Positions 45,833 to 57,824 of a stretch of DNA of 64,000 nucleotides are shown one piece after another. This DNA is from Cherax quadricarinatus (Eukaryota; Arthropoda; Malacostraca; Decapoda; Parastacidae): positions 48,501 through 112,500 of the forward strand of contig NW_027195528.1 in NCBI RefSeq assembly GCF_038502225.1. The letters are read 5' to 3'. The notes under the pieces are model-generated. The model did no database searches. It worked only from the letters and a program-made list of their open reading frames with translations, and had not been told where the DNA came from. Numbering within the stretch: position 1 is the stretch's first letter; each line of letters begins with the position of its first letter. Position numbers and translations under genes: made by a program.

Positions 45833-46904
45833 AGGTATCACAGTGGGCGCTTGTTACGAGCGGGGTCCCACAGGGGTCAGTTCTAGGACGAGTGCTATTT
45901 TTGATATATGCGAACAACATGATGGAAGGAATAGACTCTGAAGTGTCCCTATTCGCAGATGTGAAGTTGGTGAGCAGAATTAAATCGGATGAGAATGAGG
46001 CAGGACTACAAAGAGACATGGATAGGCTGGGCACGTGGTCCAGAAACTGGCTTCTCGAATTCAACCCTGCCAAATGCAAACTCATGAAGATTGGGGAGGG
46101 GCAAAGAAGACCGCAGACAGAGTATAGGCTAGGTGGACAAAGACTACAGACCTCACTCAGGGAGAAATATCTTGGGGTGACCATAACACCGAGCACGTCA
46201 ACGGAGGCACACATCAAACAAATAACTGCTGCAGCATACGGGCGCCTGGCAAACCTACGGATAGCGTTCCGATACCTTAAAAAGGAATTGTTCAAGACAC
46301 TGTACACTGTGTATGTTAGACCCATACTGGAGCATGCAGCACCAGTCTGGAACCCACACCTGGTCAAGCACGTCAAGAAGTTAGAGAAAGTACAAAGGTT
46401 TGCAACAACGCTCGTTCCAGAGCTCAGGGAAATGTCGTACGAGGAAAGGTTGAGGGAAATCGGACTGACGACACTTGAGGACAGAAGGGTCAGAGGAAAC
46501 ATGATAACGGCATGCAAGATACTGCGGGGAATAGACAAGGTGGACAGAGACAGGATGTTCCAGAGAGGGGACACAGAAACAAGGGGTCACAATTGGAAGC
46601 TGAAGACTCAGACGAGTCACAGGGACGTTAGGAAGTATTTCTTTAGTCATATAGTCAGGCCGTGGAATAGCCTAGGAAGTGACGTAGTGGAGGCGGGAAC
46701 CATACTTAGTTTAAAGGCGAGGTATGATAAAGCTCATGGAGCAGGGAGAGAGAGGACCTAGTAGCAATCAGTGAAGAGGCGGGGCCAGGAGCTATGAGTC
46801 GACCCCTGCAACCACAAATAGGTGAGTACAAATAGGTGAGTACACACACACACACTCACATACACATACACACACACAAACACACACACGCACACACACA
46901 CTAG
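45833..46904 (+). mobile_element. LINE-C copy C8 (5'-truncated in RT)
   Basis: Begins GAGGTATCACAGTGGGCGC directly after (CA)n, ends with AGGTGAGTA motifs near 46819 and 46833 and (CA)n. It shares distinctive sequence with C12 (CGCTTGTTACGAGCGG; TITPST), so both come from one subfamily. Confidence 0.9.
45834..46761 (+). pseudogene. C8 partial RT with a deleted catalytic Asp
   Basis: Open from near the (CA)n edge through SGVPQGSVLGRVLF, then LFADVKLVSRIKS: three bases are missing, so FADD is FAD. The rest of the C-terminus (TITPSTSTEAHIKQI, VRPILEHAAPVWNP) stays open to TAG at 46759-46761. The in-frame loss of one Asp of the catalytic pair would abolish polymerase activity even if the N-terminus were present. 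Confidence 0.9.
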
Positions 46905-47099
46905 GTGACTACAGGATCTGCTGTTAGGCACTTGAATAGATGTAGCATGCACTCACAGACACACACACACACACACACGCACTCGCACACACACACGCAC
47001 ACACACACGCACACACACACACTAGGTGAGTCCAGGATCTACTGTTAGGCACTTGAATAGCTGTAGCACGCACACACACATACACACACACACCCACAT

Positions 47100-47146
<47 letters not shown>
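46905..47146 (+). repeat. Two short LINE-C tail-like fragments in (CA)n
   Basis: Two near-duplicate modules (ACTAGGTGACTACAGGATCT at 46901 and ACTAGGTGAGTCCAGGATCT at 47021), each followed by GCTGTTAGGCACTTGAATAG-like sequence and (CA)n. They carry the AGGTGA core but a different flank, so they may be a related element or a local duplication of ~120 bp. Confidence 0.6.
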
Positions 47147-47148
<2 letters not shown>

Positions 47149-47164
47149 GACTGAAGGCAAGAAC

Positions 47165-47680
47165 ATGTCAATGGAAGGAAATAAAATGCCTCAGAGGAAG
47201 CAGATGGAGACTCAGTGGGAGGAGGAAAGGGCGAGGTCAGTTTTTGTGTACGGGCTCCAAGAAGCCAAGGGGGACAACTTTGAAGAAATAAAACAGGAGG
47301 AGAAAAAAATGATTGAAGGCATCATGAAAACAATAGGTGAGGGCGATATGACCCAGGTGACAAATTTTCAGAGAATTGGGTGGTTTGCGAGTGGAAGGAT
47401 ACGGCCTGTCAGAGTAACTTTCAAGGAAGAAACAGTTCGAACCAGGATTCTGCAAGAGAAAGCAAGACTGAGGGACAAACAGGGGTACCAGAGAGTATAC
47501 CTCGACCGCGACAGAACACAAGACGAAAGGACTACACTGAAAGAGAGGGTACAGAGATGCAAGGAGGAACGAGAGGCAATGACGAAGATGAGCAGGACCC
47601 AGACACAGGAGGAAGGGCAAACACACCCCACAGAATCTCCCACCAAAAGACTCCAACCACGACATTCCCAACGCAACTGA
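47165..47680 (+). pseudogene. LINE-C ORF1 C-terminal half (C10)
   Basis: 171 codons open: the RRM-like region (RSVFVYGLQEAKGDNFEEIK, RIGWFASGRIRPVRVTF, VYLDRDRTQDERTTL) to TGA at 47678-47680. The coiled coil is missing through 5' truncation. The ORF2 frame is open in the -1 register over the last 300 nt, as in C2. Confidence 0.88.
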
Positions 47681-47865
47681 GCAACCTATACTACAACCCA
47701 CTCACTGTTCCCTCTGCCACCAACCCCCATATCACAAACCTCACCCCAACAGCTGTCCCTTATGGGCATTCTGACCCCACCCCCATCATCACAAACCCCA
47801 CCTACACCACAGCCCCATATAGGCCCCCACCAAGGCTCTCGCTCCCCCAACCCCAATATTCTTCC

Positions 47866-50749
47866 ATGACCACAATGATAGAAAAGAAACTGAAAGTTTG
47901 GTACACAAACGCGGATGGAATAACGAATAAACATGAGGAGTGGAACGAAAGAATCAGTGAAAAATCCCCAGACATCATAGCAGTCACAGAAACAAAACTC
48001 GCTGAGACAATAACAGACACAATCTTCCCAATGGGATATCAGATCCTGAGGAAAGATAGAAGGAGTAGAGGGGGAGCAGGGGTTGCACTGCTCATAAAAC
48101 ACCGATGGGGATTTGAGGAAATGGAAGGCATGGACATGATTGGAGAAAGAGACTACATTGTAGGTACAATTCAGTCCGGAGAACATAAAGTAGTCATTGG
48201 AGTGATGTATAACCCACCACAGAACTGCAGGAGGCCAAGAGAGGAGTACGAAGAAAACAACAGGGTGATGGTGGACACACTGGCTGAGGTGGCAAGAAGA
48301 GCTCACTCGAGCAGAGCAAAGTAATGGGCGATTTCAACCACAGGGAGATCGACTGGGAAAACCTGGAGCCACATGGGGGTCCCGAAACATGGAGTGCCAA
48401 GATGATGGATGTGGTACTTGAAAACCTCATGCATCAACATGTCAGGGACACAACCAGAGAGAGAGGGGAGGATGAGCCAGCAAGACTGGATCTTGTGTTC
48501 ACCCTGAGCAGTTCAGACATTGAGGACGTCACTTACGAGAGGCCCCTTGGAGCTAGCGATCATTTGGTTCTGAGTTTTGATTATATAGTAGAGTTACAAG
48601 TGGAGAAGGTAACAGGAACTGAAGGGGTCAGGCCAAACTATAAAAGGGGGGACTACACAGGTATGAGAAACTTCCTGCAGGAGGTTCAGTGGGACAGAGA
48701 AATGGTAGGAAAATCAGTAAACGAGATGATGGAATATGTGGCAACAAAGTGCAAGGAGGCAGAGGAAAGTTTTGTTCCCAAGGGAAACAGAAATAATAGG
48801 AAGACCAAAACGAGTCCTTGGTTTACCCGAAGGTGTAGGGAGGCAAAAACTAAGTGCTACAGAGAATGGAAAAGGTACAGGAGGCATAGGACCCAGGAAA
48901 ACAAGGAGATTAGTATAAGAGCCAGAAACGAGTATGCACAGATAAGGAGGGAGGCCCAGCGACAGTATGAAAACGACATAGCATCGAAAGTCAAATCTGA
49001 CCCGAAACTGCTGTATAGCCACATTAGGAGGAAGACAACAGTCAAGGACCAGGTGATAAGGCTGAGGAAGGAAGGTGGAGAACTCACAAGAAACGATCAA
49101 GAGGTATGTGAGGAGCTCAACACGAGATTTAAGGAAGTATTTACAGTAGAATCAGGAAGGACTCTGGGGGGACAGACCAGATGGGGACACCAGCAAGGAA
49201 TACACCAACAAGTGTTGGACGACATACATACAGATGAGGAGGAGGTGAAGAAACTGCTAAGGGACATCGATACCTCAAAGGCAATGGGACCGGACAACAT
49301 CTCCCCGTGGGTCCTTAGAGAGGGAGCAGATATGTTGTGCATGCCACTTACCACAATCTTCAACACGTCCCTGGAAACTGGGCAACTACCTGAGGTATGG
49401 AAGACGGCAAATGTAGTTCCCATTTTTAAAAAAGGAGACAGAAAAGAGGCACTAAACTATAGACCTGTGTCATTGACGTGTATAGTATGCAAAATTATGG
49501 AGAAGATTATCAGGAGGAGAGTGGTGGAGCACCTGGAACGGAACAAGAGTATAAATGCCAACCAGCACGGATTCATGGAAGGCAAATCCTGTGTCACAAA
49601 CCTTCTGGAGTTTTATGATAAAATAACAGAAGTAAGACACGAGAGAGAGGGGTGGGTTGATTGCATCTTCTTGGACTGCAAGAAAGCCTTTGACACAGTT
49701 CCTCACAAGAGATTAGTGCAGAAGCTAGAGCATCAGGCGCATATAACAGGAAGGGCACTGCAATGGATCAGAGAATACCTGACAGGGAGACAACAACGAG
49801 ACATGGTACGTAATAATGTATCACAGTGGGCACCTGTAACGAGCGGGGTCCCACAGGGGTCGGTCCTAGGACCATTGCTATTTTTGGTATATGTGAACGA
49901 CATGATGGGTTAGACTCAGAAGTGTCCCTGTTTGCAGATGATGTAAAGTTAATGAGGAGAATTAAATCTGATGAGGACCAGGCAGGACTTCAAAGAGACC
50001 TGGACAGACTGGACACCTGGTCCAGCAAATGGCTTCTCGAATTTAATCCTGCCAAATGCAAAGTCATGAAGATAGGGGAAGGGCACAGAAGACCACAGAC
50101 CGAGTATAGGCTAGGTGGCCAAAGACTGCAAGCCTCACTCAAGGAGAAAGATCTTGGGGTGAGTATAACACCGAGCATGTCTCTGGAAGCACACATCAAC
50201 CAGGTAACTGCTGCAGCATATGTGCACCTGGCAAACCTGAGAACAGCATTCCGATACCTTAGTAAGGAATCGTTCAAGACACTGTACACCGTGTATGTCA
50301 GGCCCATACTGGAGTATGCAGCACCTGTTTGGAACCCGCACTTGATAAAGCACGTCAAGAAACTGGAGAAAGTACAAAGGTTTGCGACAAGGTTAGTTAC
50401 AGAGCTAAGGGGAATGTCCTATGAAGAAAGATTAAGGGAAATCGGCCTGACGACACTGGAGGACAGGAGGGTCAGGGGAGACATGATAACGACATATAAA
50501 ATACTGCGTGGAATAGACAAGGTGGACAAAGACAGGATGTTCCAGGGAGGGGACACAGAAACAAGAGGCCACAATTGGAAGTTGAAGACACAAATGAGTC
50601 AGAGAGATATTAGGAAGTATTTCTTCAGTCATAGAGTTGTAAGGCAGTGGAATAGCCTAGAAAATGACGTAGTGGAGGAAGGAACCATACACAGTTTTAA
50701 GACGAGGTTTGATAAAGCTCATGGAGCGGGGAGAGAGAGGGCCCAGTAG
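47866..50749 (+). pseudogene. LINE-C ORF2 (C10), two small deletions
   Basis: ATG 47866 (MTTMIEKKLKVWYTNADG). An 8-bp deletion at ~48321 shifts the frame just before VMGDFNHREIDW. The frame 48324-49913 carries the rest of the endonuclease and the RT through SGVPQGSVLGPLLF. A 4-bp deletion at ~49904 (ATGATGGGTTAG for ATGACGGAAGGGTTAG) breaks it before SLFADDVKLM. The last frame runs to TAG at 50747-50749. Catalytic residues are all retained. Confidence 0.92.
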
Positions 50750-51393
50750 CAACCGGTGAAGAGGCGGGGCCAGGAGCTAAGACTCGACCCCTGCAACCAC
50801 AAATAGGTGAGTACAAATAGGTGAGTACATACACACACATTGGCAGCGGTAGGCCTGAAGAAGTGACGTCACAAGTTGTGTGCCATTATACATATAAAGT
50901 GAAGTGTATATAATGTGAAGTGTGTACTATCATCAGTGAAGAGTGAAATCGCGTGAGGAAGCGGGATGTATGAGAATATATGGTTATAAACATCACGGGT
51001 GAAGGATCTCCAAAATAGGGAATTAAGGCCTACGTACGACTACTTCGTCATCAGCAGCTGGCAACTGTCACCGCAAGTTTATTCGCCTATTTGTGGTTTG
51101 CATGTTGACGGCCCTGGCTGGCCTTGCATACTGTTTGATACTGGTCACTCACTCCTGCAAGCTATTACCAGAATTAGAATAGAAATAGCATAGACAAAGT
51201 GAATATAGTGTTGACGAGTGTGAGAAGGCAGGTGGGACAAGCTTTTAAGGGCAACATTGTAAGACGGTGCGAGGGTCAAGTCCCAGGAGGGTTGTGTCAG
51301 GTAACAAGAAGTTGCGGCCAGTCATTACACCGCACAAGACACTCTCACAGACACACACACACTCACACACACACACATGCACACACACACACA

Positions 51394-51628
51394 GGCAGTG
51401 TTACTACCGGTAGTTATTAGCAGTAAGAATACTTAGGAAGCTAGGAAGTCCTCTCTCAATGTGAACAAGGAAAATGATAATAACCAGCAACAATTAATAT
51501 GTAAATCCAGAAAGGGCAATAAATGGAGAGAGTAGCATAATTGGGAAAGATAAATGAGACTAAATTTGTGGTTACACGACGGATCTTTCAACCACACCAC
51601 CTACCCCCCCTAACCCTCCCTCCTTCAC
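51394..51628. other. Unassigned part of C11
   Basis: Sequence between two CA tracts, including an AACCACACCACCTACCCCCC stretch resembling the C12 5' UTR. No ORF. Confidence 0.45.
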
Positions 51629-51680
51629 ACACAAGCACACACACACAAGGGTAGACACTCACACACTCACACACACAAAG

Positions 51681-52335
51681 AAGACCGCAGACGGAGTACA
51701 GTCTAAAGGGCCAGAGACTACAAACCTCACTCAAGGAAAAAGATCTTGGGGTGAGTATAACACCAGGCACATCTCCTGAAGCGCACATCAACCAAATAAC
51801 TGCTGCAGCATATGGGTGCCTGGCAAATCTCAGAACAGCATTCCGACATCTTAATAAGGAATCGTTCAGGACCCTGTACACCGTGTACGTTAGGCCCATA
51901 TTGGAGTATACGGCACCAGTTTGGAACCCACACCTAGCCAAGCACGTAAAGAAACTAGAGAAAGTGCAAAGGTTTGCAACAAGACTAGTCCCAGAGCTAA
52001 GAGGTAAGTCCTACGAGGAAAGGTTAAGGGAAATCAACCTGACGACACTGGAGGACAGGAGAGATAGAGGGGACATGATAACGACATTCAAAATACTGAG
52101 AGGAATTGACAAGGTGGACAAAGACAGGATGTTCCAGAGATTGGACACAGTAACAAGGGGACACAGTTGGAAGTTGAAGACACAGATGAATCACAGGGAC
52201 GTTAGGAAGTATTTCTTCAGCCACAGAGTAGTCAGTAAGTGGAATAGTTTGGGAAGCGATGTAGTGGAGGCAGGATCCATACAAAGCTTTAAGCAGAGGT
52301 ATGATAAAGCTCATGGTTCAGGGAGAGTGACCTAG
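51681..52335 (+). pseudogene. C11 RT C-terminal fragment
   Basis: Starts after the catalytic box (AAGACCGCAGACGGAGTACAG). From 51751 it is open for 194 codons: SITPGTSPEAHINQITAAAY, VRPILEYTAPVWNPHL, KYFFSHRVVSKWNSL and SGRVT before TAG at 52333-52335. No catalytic residue is included. Confidence 0.88.
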
Positions 52336-52412
52336 TAGCGATCAGTGAAGAGGCGGGGCCAGGAGCTCGGACTCGACCCCTGCAACCTCAACTAGGTGAG
52401 TACAACTAGGTG

Positions 52413-52416
<4 letters not shown>

Positions 52417-52483
<67 letters not shown>

Positions 52484-52496
52484 TCACACATACACA

Positions 52497-52553
<57 letters not shown>

Positions 52554-52566
52554 TCACACATACACA

Positions 52567-52608
<42 letters not shown>

Positions 52609-52916
52609 TGCACACACACACCACACACACACCACACACACACACCACACACACACACATCACACACACACATCACACACACACACACCACACACACACA
52701 CCACACACACACACCACACACACAAACACGCCACACACACACCACACACATACACACCACACACACACACCACACATACACACCCCACACACACACACAC
52801 ACCACACACACACACCACACACACACCACACACACACACCACACACACACACACCACACACACACACCACACACACACACACCATACACACACACCACAC
52901 ACACACCACACACACA

Positions 52917-53000
<84 letters not shown>

Positions 53001-53016
53001 ACACACACCCACACAC
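52417..53016. repeat. 600-bp (CA)n with periodic CC interruptions
   Basis: The first third is pure CA with a duplicated TACACTCACACATACAC block (about 52479 and 52549). From 52618 to about 52925 the tract carries CC every 8-16 bases (CACACACCACACACAC), a secondary minisatellite. It ends in pure CA. Cys/Val and His/Thr ORFs up to 206 codons are artefacts. Confidence 0.92.
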
Positions 53017-53364
53017 CCTCCACCACTTGACACAAACACTTGACCCAAACACGTACCCCCCTCCCCTAACCACCTCTCCCCCTTCCCTAACCACCTCACC
53101 TTAGCCACCTACCCCTACCCCAAACCACCTAACCCCTTCCCAAACCGTCTAACCCCCCCAACTACCTCCCTCCCTCCAATAACCATCCTCCCCCTCCCCC
53201 ATAACCATCCATCCCCTCTCTCCCTCAAACCATCTAACCCCCTCCCCCAACTATCTCTACCCATCCAATAACCATCCTCCCCTTCCCCCACAACCATCCA
53301 TCCCCTCTCCTCCTAACCATCTATTCCCCTCCCCCTAACCACCCGTCCCCCCTTCTGTGGAGCA

Positions 53365-54391
53365 ATGGGGGAACCTAGAACCAGGATGAGGACAAGGGGC
53401 TCCAAGGACGAATCTGGGAGGGAGGAATGGGAGGTAGAGCTCAAAAAAAGGGAGGAAGACTGGGGAAGGAGACTAGATGAGCTTGAAAGGAAGACGGAAG
53501 AGAGGTTAGCAGCAGAATGCAGAAGGTGGAAGCAACAGGCCACAGCAGCAGAAATCAAGATAGAGAGATTAGAAGAGAAGCTGAGACATCTGAAACAGCA
53601 CAGAGACAAAGATAGTACAGAAGTAGCACCGGTAATGGCTACATCAAACACAGACAACAGGTCTGAAGGAAGCATGCAGAGGTCCTGTCAAACCCACATG
53701 GGGCCAAAACAAAGACAGGGAGCACACTAGGACAGAATGAGAGGTTGGAAAACTTTGAAGGAACTAGGACATGTGCAAGGACCTTACCAGATACCTGTGG
53801 GGGCCAGGAACAGGTGAGCAGGAAGGACAAACCAAGAAGCATAGGGGCCATAACTAGGGAAGGGACTGAAGGAAGGAACACTCCACGGGAAGGAACTAAA
53901 ACACATCAGATGATGCAATGGGAGTCACAGTGGAAAGGGAGAGATCCGTGTTTGTCTATGGGCTACACGAAGCTAAAGGGGAAACTTATGATGAAAGAAA
54001 GCAGGAGGAGAAAAAAGCGATTGAAGATATCATGAAGGTGATAGGCGAGGGGGACATGACCCAGGTGGCAAATTTTCGGAGAATTGGGTGGTTCACAAAG
54101 AAAAGGAATCGGCCTCTCAAAGTAATTTTCAAGGCAGAATCAACCTGAACCATGATCCTGCAGGAGAAAGCACGGCTGAGAGGCAAGCAGGAGTTCCGGA
54201 GTGTGTACCTCGATCGGGACAGAACACAGGACGAAAGGAAGACAATGAAAGAGAGAGTTCAAAAACGAAAGGAGAAATGGGAGGAAATGAAAAAGGAGAG
54301 CAGAACAACCCAGGATCTAATGGAAGGACAAGCACACCCCCCAGAAACACCTGCAGAAGGACTCCAGCCACGACACCCCCAAGGCAACTGA
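53365..54391 (+). pseudogene. LINE-C ORF1 (C12), frameshifted
   Basis: ATG 53365 (MGEPRTRMRTRGSKDESGRE). A coiled-coil-like charged region (EVELKKREEDWGRRLDELER) is open to 53730. Frame breaks near 53700 and 53930 follow. The RRM-like part (RSVFVYGLHEAKGETYDERK; RIGWFTKKRNRPLKVIF) is in a third frame to a TGA near 54148, and the last part (LDRDRTQDERKTM) ends at 54391. Confidence 0.82.
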
Positions 54392-54449
54392 ACAATCCAA
54401 ACCAACCATCACACACCGATCCCTCTGTTTCCACCCCCCGCACCACAGT

Positions 54450-57339
54450 TACAGTATTAGAACAGAAGTTGAAGGTTTGGTACACAAATGCAGATGGATT
54501 AACGAATAAACATGAGGAAGGGCAAGAAAGAATCAATGAGAAGTCCCCAGACATCATAGCAGTTACAGAAACAAAACTCACGGAGACAATAACAGATGCA
54601 ATCTTCCCACCAGGATACCAGATCATGAGGAAAGATAGAAGGGGCAGGGGGGGAGGTGGGGTTGCTCTGCTCGTAAAAAACAGATGGAAATTCGAGAAAA
54701 TGGAAGGCATAGATGAGACGGGAGAAAGAGACTACATAGCAGGTACACTTCAGTCTGGGGAACACAAAGTGGTCATTGCAGTGATGTATAATCCACCACA
54801 GAACTGCAGGAGGCCAAGAGAGGAATATGAAGAGAGCAACAGAGCAATGGTGGACACACTTGCTGAGGTGGCAAGAAGAGCTCACTCCAGCAGAGCAAAG
54901 TTGCTGGTTATGGGGGATTTCAACCACAGGGAGATTGACTGGGAAAACCTGGAGCCACATGGGGGTCCCGAAACATGGAGAGCCAGGATGTTGGACGTGG
55001 TGCTGGAAAACCTCATGCACCAACATGTTAAGGACACTACCAGAGTGAGAGGGGAGGATGAACCAGCAAGATTGGACCCTGTGTTCACCCTGGGTAGCTC
55101 AGACATTGAGGACATCAAGTATGAGAGTCCCCTAGGAGCTAGCGACCACGTGGTTCTGTGCTTTGAATACATAGTAGAGCTGCAAGTGGAGAGAATAACA
55201 GGAGTTGAATGGGAAAAGCCTGACTATAAAAGAGGGGACTACATAGGGTTGAAGAACTTCCTGTGGGAGGTCCAGTGGGACAGAGAACTGGCAGGAAAGC
55301 CAGTAAATGAAATGATGGAATATGTAACAACAAAATGCAAGGAGGCAGTGGAAAGGTTTATTCCCAAGGGCAACAGTAACAACGGGAAGACCAGAACGAG
55401 CCCCTGGTTTACTCGACGGTGTAAGGAGGCAAAAGCAAAGTGCAATAGAGAATGGAAAAAGTACAGAAGGCAGAGAACACACGAAAATAGGGAGATCAGT
55501 CGCAGAGCCAGGAATGAGTATGCACAGGTAAGGAGGGAGGCCCAGCGACAGTATGAAAATGACATAGCATCGAGAATCAAGACTGACCCGAAACTGTTGT
55601 ATAGCCACATCAGGAGGAAGACAACAGTCAAAGACCAGGTGATCAGATTAATGACAGAAGGTGGAGAACTCACAAGAAATGATCAAGAGGTATGTGAGGA
55701 GCTGAACAGGAGATTTAAGGAAGTTTTTGCAGAAGAGACAGGAAGGGCTGTGGAAAGACAGCACAGAAGGGAACATCAAGAGGGAATATACCAACAAGTG
55801 TTGGATGACAAATGAACAACTAAGGAGGAGGTGAAGATGCTCTTAAGTGACCTTGACACCTCAAAGGCGATGGGACCGGACAACATCTCCCCATGGGTCC
55901 TTAGAGAAGGAGCAGAGATGCTGTGCATGCCTCTAACCAAAATCTTCAACACATCCCTTGAAACTGGGCTACTACCTGAGAAATGGAAGACAGCTAATGT
56001 AGTCCCCATATTTAAGAAAGGAAACAGAAACGAGGCACTAAACTACAGACCTGTGTCTCTGACATGTATTGTGTGCAAAGTCATGGAGAAGATTATCAGG
56101 AGGAGAGTGGTCGAACACCTGGAAAGGAACAAGATAATAAATGAAAACCAGCAGGGGTTCATGGAAGGCAAATCTTGTATCACTAACCTCCTGGAGTTTT
56201 ATGACAAGGTAACAGAAGTAAGACACGGGAGAGAGGGGTGGGTAGATTGCGTTTTCCTAGACTGCAGGAAGGCCTTTGACACAGTTCCCCACAAGAGATT
56301 AGTACAGAAGCTGGAGGATCAGGCGCATGTAAAAGGGAGGGCACTGCAATGGATAAGGGAATACCTGACAGGGAGGCAGCAACGAGTCATGGTACGTGAA
56401 GAGGTATCACAGTGGGCGCTTGTTACGAGCGGGGTCCCACAGGGGTCAGTTCTAGGACCAGTGCTATTTTTGATATATGTGAACGACATGATGGAAGGAA
56501 TAGATTCTGAAGTGTCCCTGTTCGCAGATGACGTGAAGTTGATGAGAAGAATTAAATCGGAAGAGGATGAGGCAGGACTGCAAAGAGACCTGGAGAGGCT
56601 GGACATGTGGTCCAGTAACTGGCTTCTCGAATTCAATCCAGCCAAATGCAAAGTCATGAAGATTGGGGAGGGGCAAAGAAGACCGCAGACAGAGTATAGG
56701 CTAGGTGGACAAAGACTACAGACCTCACTCAGGGAGAAAGACCTTGGGGTGACCATAACACCGAGCACATCACCGGAGGCACACATCAACCAAATAACTG
56801 CTGCAGCATACGGGCGCCTGGCAAACCTGAGAATAGCGTTCCGATACCTTAATAAGGAATTGTTCAAGACACTGTACACTGTGTATGTTAGGCCCATACT
56901 GGAGTATGCAGCACCAGTCTGGAACCCACACCTGGTCAAGCACGTCAAGAAGTTAAAGAAAGTACGAAGGTTTGCAACAAGGCTAGTCCCAGAGCTCAAC
57001 GGAATGTCGTGCGAGGAAAGGTTAAGGGAAATCGGACTGACGACACTGGAGGACAGAAGGGTCAGGGGAGTCATGATAACGACATACAAGATACTGTGGG
57101 GAATAGACAAGGTGGACAGAGATAGGATGTTCCAGAGAGGGGACACAGGGACAAAGGGTCACAACTGGAAGTTGAAGACTCAGACTAGTCACAGGGACAT
57201 TAGGAAGTATTTCTTCAGTCATAGATTTGTCAGCAAGTGGAATAGCCTAGCAAGTGAAGTAGTGGAGGCAGGAACCATACATAGTTTTAAGAAGAGGTAT
57301 GACAAAGCTCAGGAAGCAGAGAGAGAGAGGATCCAGTAG
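54450..57339 (+). pseudogene. LINE-C ORF2 (C12), single nonsense codon
   Basis: The frame is open from 54088 but the domain starts at ~54450 (VLEQKLKVWYTNADGLTNK); no ATG is close. Endonuclease: AVTETKL, LLVMGDFNHREIDW, ASDHVVLCF. A TGA at 55813-55815 lies in the connector, where C2 has a His codon (DDIHTDEE). After it the same frame is open for 502 codons: SKAMGPDNISPWVLREG, FLDCRKAFDTVPHKRL, SGVPQGSVLGPVLF, SLFADDVKLM, to TAG at 57337-57339. Without that stop it would be a complete ORF2. Confidence 0.92.
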
Positions 57340-57426
57340 CGATCAGTGAAGAGGCGGGGCCAGGAGCTGAGTATCGACCCCTGCAGCCACAATTAGGTGA
57401 GTACAATTAGGTGAGCACACACACAG

Positions 57427-57475
<49 letters not shown>

Positions 57476-57540
57476 CAGGATTTCTCACCTTCCTGTGAAG
57501 TGACCCTCTAACCCTTCCTTTTCTCCCCCATCTCTCTCCC

Positions 57541-57624
<84 letters not shown>

Positions 57625-57775
57625 CTCTCTCTCCTCTCTCTCTTCCTCTCTCTCTTCCTCTCTTCATCTCTCTCTTCCTCTCTCTCTTTTTCTCTCTCGC
57701 TCTTCCTCTCTCTCTTCCTCTCTTTCTCTCTTCCTCTCTCTCTCTCTTCCTCTCTCTTCCTCTCTCTCTCTCTCT

Positions 57776-57778
<3 letters not shown>

Positions 57779-57824
<46 letters not shown>

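Larger units (their letters stand above)
47147..50840 (+). mobile_element. LINE-C copy C10 (5'-truncated in ORF1)
   Basis: Starts GGGACTGAAGGCAAGAACAT directly after (CA)n in the middle of ORF1. It has the ORF1 C-terminal half, all of ORF2, 3' UTR, AGGTGAGTA near 50806 and 50820 and a short (CA) tail. It is almost identical to C2 but with different flanks on both sides, so it is an independent recent insertion. Confidence 0.9.
50841..52416 (+). mobile_element. LINE-C copy C11: 5' UTR piece plus 3' end
   Basis: 50841-51200 matches the 5' UTR of C6 from GGCAGCAGTAGGCCTGA on. After (CA)n (51343-51393), a stretch of unassigned and C/T-rich sequence and more CA (51629-51680), the RT C-terminus starts at 51681. 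This is either an internally deleted element like C3, or a 5'-truncated copy inserted into CA repeats within a 5' UTR. The end has AGGTGAGTA at 52395 and 52408. Confidence 0.65.
53017..57479 (+). mobile_element. LINE-C copy C12 (nearly complete, diverged subfamily)
   Basis: 5' UTR of about 350 bp of C/T- and A-rich repeats (TAACCACC, AACCATCCATCCCC) directly after (CA)n. Then ORF1, ORF2, 3' UTR, AGGTGAGTA at 57395 and AGGTGAGCA at 57409, and (CA)n. ORF2 is interrupted only once. It differs from C2 in many codons, and C8 belongs with it. Confidence 0.88.
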
